Assembly (NCBI RefSeq): GCF_900324465.2
Contig: NC_046616.1
Span: 16,797,095-16,861,094, forward strand
Reading direction: 5' to 3'
DNA: 64,000 bases
DNA from: Anabas testudineus
Taxonomy: Eukaryota; Chordata; Actinopteri; Anabantiformes; Anabantidae
In this document: positions 26,440-39,196 of the stretch, one piece after another
Layout: each line of letters begins with the position of its first letter
Position numbering within the stretch: position 1 is the first letter of the stretch
Program-made: the position numbers and the translations under genes
Notes under the pieces: model-generated
Database searches by the model: none
What the model was told of the DNA's origin: nothing
What the model saw: only the letters and a program-made list of their open reading frames with translations

Positions 26440-26515
26440 AGCTCACGTAAAACCAGAAGTGACCTAATCGCGTCGCATGTGACGTCACAGGAAGTGAAAA
26501 ACGTATACAATAAAC
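26440..26515 (+). promoter_or_regulatory. wdr46: wdr46 core promoter / 5' leader
   Basis: A full cAMP-response element TGACGTCA at 26480-26487 is followed directly by an ETS-type site CAGGAAGTG at 26488-26496. Another CAGAAGTGAC word lies near 26452. There is no TATA box. This is the usual layout of a housekeeping promoter, and the start codon is only 20 bases past the ETS site, so transcription must begin at or just before these elements. Confidence 0.6.
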
Positions 26516-29500
26516 ATGGCGTCTCCCGGCGAGGCCACGGTGCAGGAAACACACGTGGGGAAAAGGAAAAAGGTAATTAAGGATAATTTATTAAGACACC
26601 CGCGATGTACCCGCGTTTTATTTTTGGTATAACCAGCTAAAATATGTTAGCACATGATTTAAAACTGACAGGCACAATGTTAAAGTCATCGATTCTCCTC
26701 TGTGATACAGAATCCAGCTCGGTATTGGCAGGAGCCACGGGGCGAGGGGAAAGACGGACAAACGACTGGACAGGCTCCGCATAAGAAGGAGGAAAAAACA
26801 CAGGAAACAAGGAAAAGAAAGCAAGACGAGCAGCAAAATGATGGAAAGAAATTCATCTCAGGGGTGAGAGCATGAAAGCGATGGTTGCAATACAGAGCGG
26901 TGGGAAATGTGCAGTACTGTGCGGGTGTTTGGGGAAAAATAACCCCAAGTACGTCTCAGTTAACTTTAAGTGTAGTGAATTTAAAAAATAATGTGTGGAA
27001 TTACATTTTACATCTGCCATTAGGGGAGTCTAAAGTTAAACAAATGACATTTTTTGTATTTTCTCTACTCCCTCAGAAGTCAGACCCTTTCCCTGGACCT
27101 GCTCCTATTCCAGAAGACAGAGTGCAGAAGTTCAAGAGGAAAGAAAAGACTAAAAAGGTAAGAATTGTTATTTTAATTTCTGTTACAAGTAATAAGCTAT
27201 TGCTGCCTTTATCTTTATATCTTTATTTGTCTGTCCTAGCCTCCTCGCAAACATTACAAGCTGAGAGACATGATAACTCGCTCCGAGGAAGCTTCAGAAA
27301 TGGCCCAGAAACAAGCTGCCCGGTTTGACCTCCTTCTCCCAGAGGATGCGGGGTAATTTCTTCTAAACATTGCCTGGAAAACTATCACTGTAAGCCATGA
27401 TGTAACCTTTGGTTGTGACGTGTTTCCCTCTGTTCTCAGGTTTCTAGAGGGAGATGAAGCGGAAGACACATGTACCATCTCACAGGAAGATATTGCAGAT
27501 GCTGTGGATATAACATCTGGAGCCAAGGTAGGACACTGACAGCACACTAGTGTAGAATGGGAGATTCGAATTCTCATAATTTTATGGGCTGGATAGTAAA
27601 GTGGTAATATCACCACCCTCTGCGCAGGAGACAGGGGTTCAAATCCTGGCTGTGGCCTACCTTCAGTAGGGGTCCTTAGGAAAGACCTTCTTGTGCTTAC
27701 ACTTCTTTACGTCGCTTTCGATAAAAGCGACGTAAAGGCGTACAGGGCAAAGGCAGTGTCCAAATGACTAAATGTAAATGTGATATAAGTGTATGTTTAT
27801 CATTTATATTGGCATCTTGTTTTAGGTTAAATGTTTTAAATGATTAGAAAATGATTTACATAAAAAATAAGGATGGTCATTTTTTGTCAACTGTAGAAAT
27901 TTTTGTCTGATGCATATTTGAGTCACTGGACTGATCTTTGCTGGGTGCATATTTAGTAGCCACAGTAATAAATGGTACTTTTGTGGTCATAAGGTTGTGT
28001 TAAATTACTTTCTTTTTGCTCTCAATCTTCCTCCTCAGTATTTTAATCTGAAACTGTCTCAATTTGGACCATATCGAGTGGATTACAGCAAGACCGGACG
28101 GTCAGTGTCTCACACTGTGCTCACATGTAGTGTATGTGTATCACTGTTAACATCACCAATAAAATGTACACCATGAACAAAAGCTTTTAACACATCACAT
28201 TATAATTTGATCCATCATTGATATACAAATAAAGTTAGATTTTTTGCTGTGTGTTGCTCTCTTCACTTCAGTCACATGCTGCTTGGTGGGAGGAGAGGCC
28301 ACGTCGCTTGTGTAGACTGGCAGTGCAAACAACTGATGTGCGAGATAAACGTGATGGAGTCTGTCAACGATGTAAAGTAAGTCAAGCAAAGGGATGCCGT
28401 ACTGCACCATACAATGTACAGAGCTTAATGATTGCACTCATGCTTCACTTACCAGTTATTTTGAACATCTACTTTGTCTTTATTTAGGTGGCTCCACAGT
28501 GAGACCATGTATGCTGTGGCTCAGAAGAAGTGGCTGTACATCTATGATTCCAATGGAATAGAGCTTCACTGCATCCGCAAGTTCAATGACGTCCTGCGTA
28601 TGCAGTTTCTCCCCTACCACTTTTTGCTGGCTACAGCGGTAGGTTGATTAAAGTCATTATTAAAACTGTTTTAAACACATTACTACAATAACACAATTTG
28701 TTCTTCTGACAGTTTTATTTTTTATGTATTCAACCAGATAACATGCAGACAAAGTTATATTTGTTAACATTTAGGTGAAATTTAACTATTAAAATACTGC
28801 GATGCCATGTAACCTGTTAGAGGTTATTACTGTCATACTTTATACTGAAGAACACTTAACATACCGATTCTTTTAATTTAATTTAATTGAAAAACAAAGG
28901 TCACTGGAAAGGCTGTATTCAAAGAACCCCTTTTTTGTGGGTGGGATTTAAAACACTTTTTTCTGTCTTTGTTCTGAACTTCTTCTTGTGCACTCCACAG
29001 TGTAAAAACTGTTTTTAAAAAATGAAGCAAACATGTTGACCTGTTCTTGCTCATCAGAGTGCTACAGGTTTTCTGCAGTACCTGGATGTGTCTGTGGGAA
29101 AGGAGGTAGCAGCCATTTGCACCAAGACTGGCCGGCTTGATGTAATGTGCCAGAACCCTCAAAATGCCATCATCCACCTGGGACACCCCAATGGCACAGT
29201 CACCCTCTGGTCACCCAACCAGAAAGAAGCTCTTGTGAAGATGCTCTGTCACCAGGGCGGTGTGCGATCCGTCACTGTAGACAAGACGGGGACGTGAGTC
29301 ACTTTAAAACTCTACACTAATGTAGAACAACATGAATAATACATTTCTTCCAGACCTTTGTAGACTTGTAGAAAGGTAGAACAGTGAGCATGTTGACAGA
29401 AGAAATTCATTTATGATGGGCAGATTTATCATCTGGCTAAAGAGGCCATATTATGCATAATTTCCTGTTTTCTATCTGTAATCTTTATTACGTTACTGTT

Positions 29501-31745
29501 GACAGACGTAAGCCTGGTAGCATATAGACAGTAACAGCTAACACAGGGGGAGTCTGTGAAAACAGTAAGCTGGAGCTGTTTCTGTCTCTAAAAATCAAAG
29601 AGGTGTGTTTTAAAAAATTTCACTTTTAAAAAGAAAATTTTGTGAAAATACTTTCTGTTTAACATATCGAGCATTCTCCAAACAAACAACTACTCATGAC
29701 CAGAGTGGTGGAAAAAACTTTACTGCTTACAGTTTATGGACTGCTGGCTTTAATTTGTACCATGCAGCATAAAATAGAAGTAGTTTAAAAAAAATCCAGA
29801 AGGTCTTGCAACAGCGTATACAAAACAGACCAACACCAAATAGCTTAATATGGAACAGAACAGTTTCTGTGAAGACCTGGGAACTGCAGTTCCCAGTGGT
29901 CCACTAGAGGGCAGTCTGTTATGTGTTATGTGTTTTTCTCTTGGCAGATACATGGTGACATCTGGCATGGACAAAAAAATGAAAGTATATGACATTAGAG
30001 CTTTCAAGCCTCTCAAGTCCTACTTCCTCCCTGCTGGAGCTTCCTGTTTATCACTGAGCCAGAGGGGACTTCTGTCTGCAGCCACAGGGGATATCGTTCA
30101 GGTCATTATCACCTCCACACTGGATGAGTATTTGGATTGGATTGAAATTTACCATCAGCAGCAACACATTGTTGTTTAGATGGGGAAGTGTAAACTACAG
30201 ACGCATGATATTGGGTAAAAACAGAGTTTGCCTAAATTTGAAAAAATATGGAAAATGTTTTTAATGTTGTAATATTTCTGGACAGTGGCACTTCTTCTAC
30301 AAGTAGTAAAACAGTCAGACAGGAAGTGAGTGTTAAAACAGAACAGTGACTTCTGTTTGCCATGTGTTAATGGATTGGTTTAATTTCATTTCATAGGAGT
30401 GGGGACTCATAAGTAATTACCAATGCACTTCTTTCATACATTTATTTTAGTTTATCACATCTTATTCTTATTTAATTTGACATATTTATTTTACACAGTT
30501 ACTTACTTGAAGCAGGTTTTTGGGCCAATTCCAATAAAAATGTGCATGTGTCCATCTCCCCCACCCAAAGTCTTGTTCACAATTGTGTATTTATTTACAG
30601 CTGCTAAAATGTACTAAATTTACTGTACTACTGTGTGCTTTAAATTGCCCCTTGAGGACAAATATGTTTTGAATTGAACTAAAACTACTGCTAACTGCTT
30701 GAATATCACCTTATACTGTATGTTTCTGTAATGACCGTCTCCCTGCAGGTCTACAGGGATGTGTGGAGCACTCCAGTGTCTAAGCCCTACATGGCTCACA
30801 GAGTTCAGGGAACAGTTTGGGGGATGCACTTCTGTCCTTTTGAGGATGTCCTTGGGGTTGGCCACGGACAGGGTTTCACCAGCATGCTTGTGCCAGGTGT
30901 GGCTTGGTTTCACTTTACACCTAATTATTTAAAAGTAGTACATGAACAATGAGGGAACAGCAAAGATTTGGGCTAAGATATCCATGACTATATTAGCTAT
31001 TCCATCACTAAACTTAATATATGGGCTCTCAGTGCTTTTTTCATGTACTACGTTTTATTTGCATTATTTCAAAATCTTCCCCAATTACATTCTCAGGTGC
31101 GGGTGAGCCTAACTTTGATGGTCTGGATGCGAATCCATTCCGCAGTGCGAAACAGAGGCAGGAGTGGGAGGTCAAAGCCCTTTTGGAGAAGATCCAGCCA
31201 GAGCTCATCAGCCTGGACTCCAACGAGCTGGGAAAAGTTGACCACAGCACCTTTGAGCAAAGGCACCAAGACAGGGTCCAAGCTCTGGTCAGTGTCAGGA
31301 AGTATTGGAAGTTGCACACATTTTCTTTTAATTTACACATCTGTTTGGACTTACTGATAAGGATTCTCAGTGAGGTATTATTAACAGACTTCTTTTTAAA
31401 TAATTCTTCTCAGGGCTATGACCCACTTGCCAAAGAAAAATTTATTCCCAAATTTAAGAAAAAGGGTCGTAGTTCTGCTGGAGCTGTTGAAAGACGCAAA
31501 AAACAGGTGGCTCATGAGGACCAGAGGGTGAGTAATCCATAATATTAGTGGCCGTTTGATTAAATCACATTATGATGTTTCTGCTGTAGTGCATGGCTTA
31601 TGTTTTTCACAATTTTATTCTCCAGGATGAAATCAGGGAAACTGTGGAGGACAAAATGAAGAGAGAAAAAGAGAGGAAGCAGAGGGAGAATAAGAAAGCA
31701 GCATTATCTGGGCAGACATCTGCTCTGGACCGTTTCAAAAGATAG
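26516..31745 (+). CDS. wdr46: WD repeat-containing protein 46 (BING4)
   Basis: Nucleolar WD40 protein of the small-subunit processome, needed for 18S rRNA maturation. Coding exons: 26516-26572, 26711-26863, 27077-27157, 27240-27352, 27440-27527, 28039-28100, 28272-28376, 28488-28638, 29058-29293, 29948-30101, 30749-30896, 31097-31287, 31414-31527, 31626-31745. All joins are in frame and give 590 residues, close to the human length. Seen: a basic N-terminus (VGKRKK), a [19 protein letters not shown] stretch, WD-repeat words ([43 protein letters not shown]), then the BING4 C-terminal region ([36 protein letters not shown]) and a Lys-rich tail ending SALDRFKR. It converges with b3galt4, as in the mammalian extended MHC region. 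Confidence 0.97.
27587..27780 (+). mobile_element. tRNA-derived SINE in intron 5 of wdr46
   Basis: The head has pol III boxes: an A-box-like TAGTAAAGTGG near 27594 and a B box GGTTCAAATCC at 27637-27647. The body has the fish SINE words 'aggggtccttaggaaagacc' and 'gataaaagcg', and the tail is AAATGACTAAATGTAAATG. A 13-bp hairpin lies at 27706-27736. Confidence 0.85.
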
Positions 31746-32111
31746 AAGAGGAAGAGACTTTGTGCAGCCAAAACCCTAATGACATTCTGTGGGACTGACC
31801 TTTGAACTTAATATAGAGGACAGATCTTTCTCTTTGTGGCAGCAAAGCATGATCTGCAGAAAGCTTTTTAGGTCGCCTGCTAATGAGGACTGCAATAGAT
31901 AACATAATGTGTAATCAATGATGAGTGCAGTTGCATGACAGCTCGATTCTAATTTGAGGTGCTGTGGTTAGCCACAATAGAGAAGCTCTGAACAGGGGTC
32001 AGACGCAGTATGTGTTTTGTATTTTTTTTTTTTTTTTTCCTCTACTGAGAAACATTTTTTCACTCATTTTGTCCTTAGCTGAGCTGATTATAATGTTCTA
32101 TACATATGTTA

Positions 32112-32117
32112 AATAAA
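32112..32117 (+). terminator. wdr46: wdr46 poly(A) signal
   Basis: AATAAA about 367 bases past the wdr46 stop; the best-placed signal before the convergent b3galt4 gene. Confidence 0.6.
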
Positions 32118-32189
32118 AAACATAATACAAACCCAGAGACGTCGCACCTGAATATAAACCGCATGAATACTCCTGTGTTTGTTTTTGTT

Positions 32190-32412
32190 TTGATACACCA
32201 ATGGACAGTTGCCGTTGGACAGGCACATGCATGATGATGGTACTACTTGGGGTTTAGTGCCTTGTCCAAGGACATGTCGATGTGGCTTTTAAACAGAATT
32301 ACATTTCTGGCTCTACTGACACTAATAATCATGGCTGGATAGTGTAGTAAGTTGTAAGTCGAACCTCACTAGTAAGTCGCTTTGCCAAATGACTTAATGT
32401 AAATGTAAAAGG
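32190..32412. repeat. degenerate SINE/MITE-type repeat fragments
   Basis: Holds 'cttggggtttagtgccttgtccaaggacat', a word common to many fish short interspersed repeats. It is followed by a second, truncated copy of the wdr46-intron SINE (GGCTGGATAGTGTAGTA.. and ..CCAAATGACTTAATGTAAATG at about 32333-32409). Confidence 0.55.
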
Positions 32413-33603
32413 AATTCTGTAATTAACTGAAAAGAAAAGACCAATAATTCAGAAAATGGTAAAATATACTTCGAAGTACTCATTGTGTTAAACTGAGAGA
32501 TGCTAAATCACTAATAGCATTTAGTTTAGCAAGTTAGTTTAGTTCAGTGTAATGAGAAACAGGAACTCAAAGTAGGTGAAAAAAGACAGAAGTCGTGACA
32601 ATGGAGGAACATGAGGGTAATTTATTGGGGACAATACTCGATTCATACAAGTGTTTTCCTGAGTGTGAACACAATAACTTCCTCTTTTACATGATGGGTG
32701 CAGCAGGATGCTTAAGCCTACAGTTTACACTGTGAACTGTCTCTTAAAATGTACTCATCTCATCCTGTCCTAGCAGAAAGTAAATCCACTCCAAACATCA
32801 CTGTCAAATCACACTCTCACACTAAATGTTCAATCTCACTGTTGCAGAGAAAGGATAGAAGTATTACTGTTTAGTGGCATTATAGCTGTATACTACGTCA
32901 GTTTTGGTGATGATTCTCTACTATCCAATCCTAGAATGGGCTGCATATACAGTATCTCTATGTCTCTTACAACTTGTCATTGTCATTGCTATTTTTCATT
33001 TCACCATGTCCTTATGATTAGGAATTACAACATGATCTTATCTCCAGAAGCTGTTTTAAACATAACATTTTTTTGTAATTACTTTCTTCCTACTTGGTAT
33101 ATGAAGCCTGTGATCTGATATTTGGTGTAATATTTTTGGAAACATGCATTTCGGCATCTTATTAGACTAGCAGCTACATTTTATGTACCTAATGTCGTAC
33201 CATATAAATGACAGCAGCAGCCTTCAACTGTGTCTTAATGCAAATATTTGTTCCAGAGTGCACTCATCACAAAAGCTGAAGTGTTTTTCCCTAGTGTATA
33301 CTATCAGCATGCCAACGTTGTTTGTTCTACATCTACAGAAGAGTCAGTGTAACAATGCCGGATGCTCTAACAGTCTAAAGGTATGTTAAACAGTACAGTC
33401 CTTCATACCAGCTGATTTCTGCAAAAAGAAAAAAAAAAGCTGGTCAAATACATGACTGTGTTTAAAAAAATAAAGCTATAAAAATAAAGTGAATTTTCTC
33501 AGTGCACACAGTAGCTTCACAGTTTGAAGAGCACTTGTGCTATTCACAGTATTGAAAGCGAGGCACAGTCCCAGAGAGTCCAGTTAGTCCTTCTTAGTAA
33601 TCC
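32413..33603. other. probable b3galt4 3' UTR and gap
   Basis: No separate gene seen. A minus-strand AATAAA (TTTATT at 32621-32626) lies about 980 bases past the b3galt4 stop and would give it a long 3' UTR. I cannot tell whether that or a cryptic nearer signal is used. Confidence 0.45.
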
Positions 33604-34812
33604 TCATAACCCCTGCTCCAGCCCCAGAGCTGTCCCAAGCATCGCCCTGACTTTGCACATCCCCAGGGAAGCGCGTACACTCAGCCAGGAGCAGGGAGGA
33701 GACGAATGGACATCAGCCCAATAGTGCAACATTTCCCTAGGTGGGGTGTGATGGATGGACACCATGGCCTGGTAGCAGCAGCGCCCGTAGGGTACAGCTG
33801 GGCCACCAGAGAAGAGTGGGCAGTGTGAGGGCAGCACCCCAGCTGCCCGGGCACACAGGCCAACAAACACATCCTCAGGCGGCAGGGGGGTGGACAGAGG
33901 TGATGCAGAGGCTGCCAGGGAAATTTTGAGCAATGCAGAGCGGGACAGAACATAAGCTGTCCCACTGCAATAGTCTGGGAAGACAGAGGGAGGGTAGGCC
34001 CCTGCAGGGAGGTAGTGCTTGCTGTCCGGGTCACGGTCTGGAGCCACATGGAGATGCACCCGACCAAGGTACAGGTCCCCTTGCTCATAGGGGTTATGGC
34101 TCTTGTTCAGGAAGTGCAGGAGGGCGCTGGGATTGAACAGGACATCATCGTCCACTTTGGCCATAAAGTGAGCCTGAGGACAGAAACGTCGGGCCCAGCC
34201 CAGCAAGGACAGGGTCTTCAGGGTCAGGTTGGAGTAGGTATCCAAAAAACGCCCTTGAATCAGATCCCCTTTCTCCCGGGCCTCCTCGATCAGCAGTTTG
34301 GCCAGTCCGGGGTCACTCGCTACACCCACCATGAAGACGGTCATCACCCGCAGGCCTCTCACCTCCACTTCCCCTCCCCAGGTGTCCCTGATGGCTTGGC
34401 GGGCCCTCTGGTTGGCAGGGGCCGAGGTAACCATGGTGATAAGGTAAGGCTTGGCACGCTGGCACACGAGCGGACTGGGCATGAGCAGGAACTCGTCGGG
34501 TCTGGATGGAGGGACGCTCTGCAGGGGGACGATGCCGGCGTGCGGCTCCCTCGCCGTGTTCATGCCCATGGAGGTGACCCACGACTCGATGAAGTCCACA
34601 AAGAGCAGAGCCAACAAGGCTGCGGCCGCGGCCGCCAAGCAGAGATAAGGCAAGACCGCAGGCCTGCTGCCTCGCTTCCCAAACCGGTTCTTCCATGCCC
34701 ACAGTCCACGTCCGACCATGACCGACCTCCACATCCACTGCACCGCTCTGAAGACCGCTGTAGCTGCTGCAGCTCCCCCGTTTCTCCCCAGCTTTCCTTG
34801 CCTTGTCTCCAC
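33604..34812 (-). CDS. b3galt4: beta-1,3-galactosyltransferase 4 (ganglioside GM1/GD1b synthase)
   Basis: Golgi type II membrane enzyme that adds galactose from UDP-galactose to GM2/GD2-type gangliosides. A single uninterrupted coding exon of 402 residues (human 378). Seen: a basic cytosolic N-terminus, one membrane segment at about residues 51-75 (LPYLCLAAAAAALLALLF), then the GT31 fold: RQAIRDTWG (138-146), the metal-binding DDD at 221-223 in AKVDDDVLFN, YCSGTAYVLS (281-290), EDVFVGLCAR (313-322), and the paired cysteines of YGRCCY. A later Met at residue 27 or 32 could also serve as the start. It is GC-rich compared with its surroundings. It pairs with wdr46 as in the mammalian MHC region, which supports the B3GALT4 name over other B3GALTs. 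Confidence 0.93.
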   Translation of the reverse strand: METRQGKLGRNGGAAAATAVFRAVQWMWRSVMVGRGLWAWKNRFGKRGSRPAVLPYLCLAAAAAALLALLFVDFIESWVTSMGMNTAREPHAGIVPLQSVPPSRPDEFLLMPSPLVCQRAKPYLITMVTSAPANQRARQAIRDTWGGEVEVRGLRVMTVFMVGVASDPGLAKLLIEEAREKGDLIQGRFLDTYSNLTLKTLSLLGWARRFCPQAHFMAKVDDDVLFNPSALLHFLNKSHNPYEQGDLYLGRVHLHVAPDRDPDSKHYLPAGAYPPSVFPDYCSGTAYVLSRSALLKISLAASASPLSTPLPPEDVFVGLCARAAGVLPSHCPLFSGGPAVPYGRCCYQAMVSIHHTPPREMLHYWADVHSSPPCSWLSVRASLGMCKVRAMLGTALGLEQGL

Positions 34813-35080
34813 ACCTACCTAAACGTACCCCTCAGTGGTTTCGTTATTGCGCTTTGCCGCCCCCCCTCCCTCCCTCCCTCCCTCACTCCGGACCCCTTCC
34901 CTGCCGCGGTGACAAATTGGTACCCGCGGCTGCAGCAGCGCCTGCGTAGCGAGGATGCGGTAAAGGAGCTGGCTCTCCTGTGTGCTGCAGCCCGGTCTGC
35001 TTTACTGAAGTGGGATGTGCAGCTGCGCAAATCAAACGCTCGATTCGGTAGCACCCCGGAGATATTTGTGCCCTAGTTCG
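34813..35080 (-). promoter_or_regulatory. b3galt4: b3galt4 5' flank, GC-rich
   Basis: GC-rich sequence directly upstream of the b3galt4 start, with a (CCCT)n run at about 34866-34890 and several CpGs. No TATA box was seen. A likely CpG-type promoter and 5' leader. Confidence 0.5.
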
Positions 35081-37044
35081 TTCTCTCCTCTTTCCTGTGT
35101 CGAGCTATCTCAGGTCGACGGCGAAGCACAGAAATGTCCCAAATGACATGACTGGGATTGAGCTTATTATGTGTAAACCGCGCTCTCAGGAAATGATGGC
35201 TCCAGGATGCAGGCTGCGTAATTCCATGATTGACTGACAACAAACAAGCCCACACATACAGTAGATGGAGGAAATGGAAATTCCCATTCGCTTTCTCACT
35301 GACAAATGTGGATCTAATTGATTTATGTTTGGATTAACTGTACGATCTAATCTACATAGTTGCCCAACAGCATTTGGTGATGATTAAAAGACAATATAAC
35401 GAACCCTATTCTTACTGTATGTCATATTAACTGAAACTGTAATTGGCACGGTGTTATAGGCTGTAATATAAGTATAGTATACAATTTATACTTTGATAAA
35501 TAGTTGAATTGTATCATAGATAAAATACAGTAAATAAAAACGATGCAACTAGATGTGTCGTCAAAGAGAGATAAACAGAGGTAATGTTCAGTATGACACA
35601 ATGGGACTCGCGGAAAGAAGACAAATGTTCCTATATAAATACTGAAACCGAGGGAAGCGAGTAAATAACAGAATTATGTGAGATATGTTGTTATTTATCA
35701 GTACTTTACTGAGCGCACTGCGCTGCGCTTCTTGTTCTCCTGAAGTACCTGCTGGTAAATTGCGACATCTGGCGGTAAGTCGGTGGCAGCGCTTTCTTCC
35801 CGTCGATTAACCGTTCCGCATTCTTTTCCCTTTGTTTTAATTTTTCATTTTCATATTTTATTTTATAAGCGCGCCCGATCTCTATGAATTAGCTCACAGC
35901 AGATAGATGAACGTTGCCTTGAACAGATCAATGCGAAACTTCTATAGGTCGCAGACAAGCGTGAAACATGCACGAGGTGAAGGGGCAATTGAATTGAGCA
36001 ACTTTGATGTTTAAAATAACCATAAAGTAAAACCTAAAGTGGTTTCACTGTGTTTGCGTTGCCTACTCTGAACATTAAAGCAAATCAACTGTAACAAATT
36101 ATAAGAAGCCACTGATGTCGGTCATCCTGCTGCTGCCGGAGTTATTCCAGCACCTTGAGCGTCTGTATCCCGGAGAAAGTTCAGATGGAGTTTACACTTT
36201 AAAAGTGTGGTTGTTGTACAGCTCTTCAGTTTTCCACTTCCTGGTGTGTATTAAGTAAAGTGTAAGTGCACTTGTCATAAAAGTCAACATTTCTCAAGTT
36301 TGCACTCTTAATAGCACGTATCTCAATTCATGTTAATGTAGCCATCACCTTTAAACAGCAAGGCAATTACCATTTGATTAAAATATTTCTACATACCTTG
36401 AGGACCATAAAAAGCATAGATCCTGTTGGAAAGTGAGCGACTACTTCACACATAAGCTGCATCACTCTGCACCGCCTGGTAAAGAATAGCCTTCACGTTT
36501 CCTTATGATTTTTTTAGCATGTGCTGTAAATGTCTAGGGAACATGATGATTAACCCTTGAACTGCCGTTGCCATTAAAACATTCAGGTGTTTCTTACAGA
36601 CTGCACCCAAAGAGACTTTGGTGTAGCCTAATCCCTGCTCACTTAACCTAAACGCAAACTATTTCCACAGCATGTGAAGCACATTTGACATTTACCATTT
36701 GGTTTCGGTGAGAAAGTGTAATGTTTGTTAAAGGAAACGGTTTTACATATACTACATGTTCGTTTTGAGGAAATTACGTTATCTAATGCTTTTATCATTA
36801 GTGGCCCGCGCTGGTAAATCAGCGTGATCATCTCTGTCCACTTCTTCATTTTTTTATTTGCTCGTGGTCTCTGATAAAATGTTCTAGATCTTGAACCTCA
36901 TATGGTGTAAAAAGGTCATAGCCTCCATGTAGGTAGGCTAACTGGAAGAAAGGCAGACTACACATATCTAATCTAAAATCAGTCAGTGTACAGAGGCTCA
37001 TACAGGAGTAATGTGGTCATGCCAGTTCTTTACAGTCTGTAGCT
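35081..37044. other. gap between b3galt4 and nr2c2
   Basis: Nothing coding that I can support. Confidence 0.5.
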
Positions 37045-37580
37045 GATTTTTTTGAGAGATAAAAGCGAGCAAAATGTCAGAGATGCCAGGAAGATGGTGA
37101 ATGACCTCAGCCACCCCAGCAATGGACTGTTCTCTCTGTTGAAGGCCAACACAGAGAGACTGAGGAGGAGCTTCTTCCCACAGGACATTTCTATTTCTAT
37201 TTCTACTACACTCCTTCCCACACAAAATTTCAAATTCTGTATTTTTCTACATTGTTCACCTAGGTACACCCAGGTTTTATTGTTTTATTATTTTCTTATA
37301 TTCTTCTCATATTGTTTTATTATTTTCTTATATTTTTCTCATATTGTACATTTGTACTGTACAGATATTTTTATTCTTGTACAGATATTTTGTTCTTTAT
37401 TCTTTTATTCTTATTCTCAGTTAAATCTACTTCTACTTCTTTAGTATATTTATTTCCTATAAACAGTCTTTAATAGTCTTTTATTTTTTAAGGTCACGGG
37501 CAGTCGCCTAAGCATTCCACTCCATATCATACTGTGTATGTGACAAATAAAATTTGGATTTGAATTTGAATTTGAATTTC
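37045..37580 (+). mobile_element. 3' end of an L2-like LINE
   Basis: The end of an ORF2-like frame reads RKMVNDLSHPSNGLFSLL and LRRSFFPQ. It is followed by a T-rich 3' UTR and the terminus 'gtgtatgtgacaaataaaatttggatttgaatttgaatttgaa', a short tandem tail of (TTTGAA)n. This order is typical of 5'-truncated fish L2/Maui-type LINEs. It stops about 300 bases before the nr2c2 first exon. Confidence 0.75.
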
Positions 37581-37689
37581 AGATGTACAGTAGAGATGAT
37601 TCTCACATGACAGAAACATGCTTCAACCGATTGGTGATAAGTTTAAATAGTGAATTCGCTGCTGTATGGACATCTGTCTCCAGTGGAAA

Positions 37690-37942
37690 TCATCCTGATA
37701 AAACTTGACAGCTGAGTCCCGACGGTCAGACATTATGACGTCAGTCCTGTCTGGCTCGCGCAGAGGAGGGAGGGGTGGAGGCGCGCGAGGACCAGAGAGA
37801 GGAAGGAGAAAAAAAACCGAACCATCGTCAACGCTCCGGCGATGCGGGGTCACGAACTATGACCTTTAACAGAAGAAAACCAAAACAAATATTTTATAAA
37901 ATAGCAGAGAGCCCCAAATCCGTGACCGCTGTTCCCCGGAGG
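37690..37942 (+). promoter_or_regulatory. nr2c2: nr2c2 promoter and non-coding first exon
   Basis: A CRE, TGACGTCA, lies at 37736-37743 in GC-rich, CpG-containing sequence. A non-coding exon then appears to end at 37942 with CCGGAG|GTAAGTC. The next exon carries the start codon at 39606. There is no TATA box. The exact transcription start is not visible. Confidence 0.6.
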
Positions 37943-39164
37943 TAAGTCTCAGCCTCGGACTGAAAACCGTAGAAAGCCCTCTGAGATACTGGATGATAAA
38001 ATAGCGCAGCTAATCTCCCGGCTAGCCTGTTAGCTAACCGATGAGGAGCTCCTTCCTGCCCGACTCCGGCAGCTCGTGATCGGCGGAGCGACCACGAAAC
38101 GCTGTGCGCAGTCTGGCTAAGCTGCTACGCTTTTACAGACAGTGGAAATATGCGTGTGTGTGACACCACTGTCGACATGAGCTGAATCAATTCATAGATG
38201 CTGAAATGACAAATCCAGGGGATTAGACGGGTACAGTCACTGCGGCTCTTGGTGCGTTTAGCTTCTTGTAATAACTAGCTTAAACAGCTAGCTAACGTTG
38301 GAAAGCTATAGTCGCTGCAGATGAACTCGACCCTTTTACCTTTGCCATCAAGGGTCGAAACAACAAATATGACAACGCCTTTTTTCATCAAAAGCTGCAT
38401 TTTTACATTTACTACCAGCATATAAGCAGCTGTCCAGTTTATTCTCTAGAAAGAAAAAATCTCAAATATATTTATCATAAGGAGTCGTCTCCAGTGTTAC
38501 TGGCTAAGTGCCAGATTCTCCATTTTGTTCTGTGTTGTGACGTTTTTGGGGAAATAAGGTAATGATGGGCATTGTGCTCGGCCAATCGGGGAACAAAGTG
38601 AAGCAGCATGCTCCTCCCCTTTGAAATCAAGTCTGTGCAAATACAATTGAGCTGCGTGGGGAAAATGTGCATTTGGATGCAAAATGAAAAAGAAAACACC
38701 TATGCTGATTTTAAAAGTGAAAATAAATAGATCTAAACCGTCAACAAACAGACATTGAACATGTGTGGGATGTCCTAACTTATATTCAGCATCACTGCAC
38801 TGATTTGATTTACTTCTGCAAACTGCCTCCTAAGATTGCAAGTGTAGTGATGCACGAATTAAAACATAAAATGTGTCTGCTTAACCATTCATGATTCGGG
38901 TTCTTTAATAAACGTGTAGACACTGAGTTCAAGAAGTTCTTAGTTTTGTTTCCAGGATCTTTTTTCTGTGGTGTCAGCTCTTGTTTGTGAATAGGCTTAG
39001 ATTCAAAATGTATTCAGTAATCATTTTATATAAAAATGTGTTATGGAGCACAGCACGTTGGTTTCATATTCATTTATGAATAAAGTGAGTAGAAAGTAGC
39101 CATGATGCGCAGTACTTTTTTCTAAAGGAATTACTTTGGACTGCAGTGCTGTCTGGTTATCAGT

Positions 39165-39196
39165 GCTCTCTCCCTCTCTCCCTCTCTCTCTCTCTA
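39165..39196. repeat. (CT)n microsatellite in the first nr2c2 intron
   Basis: A run of TCTCTC/CCCTCTC upstream of the first coding exon of nr2c2. Confidence 0.75.

Noticed and set aside
27587-27660. Possible tRNA gene in wdr46 intron 5
   Set aside because: A and B boxes are present, but the sequence does not fold as a clean cloverleaf and continues into a SINE body and tail, so it is a retroposon head.
34015-35076. Long plus-strand open frame (353 codons) across the b3galt4 locus
   Set aside because: It is antisense to the GC-rich b3galt4 coding exon, has no recognisable domain, and its composition is the mirror of the real gene.
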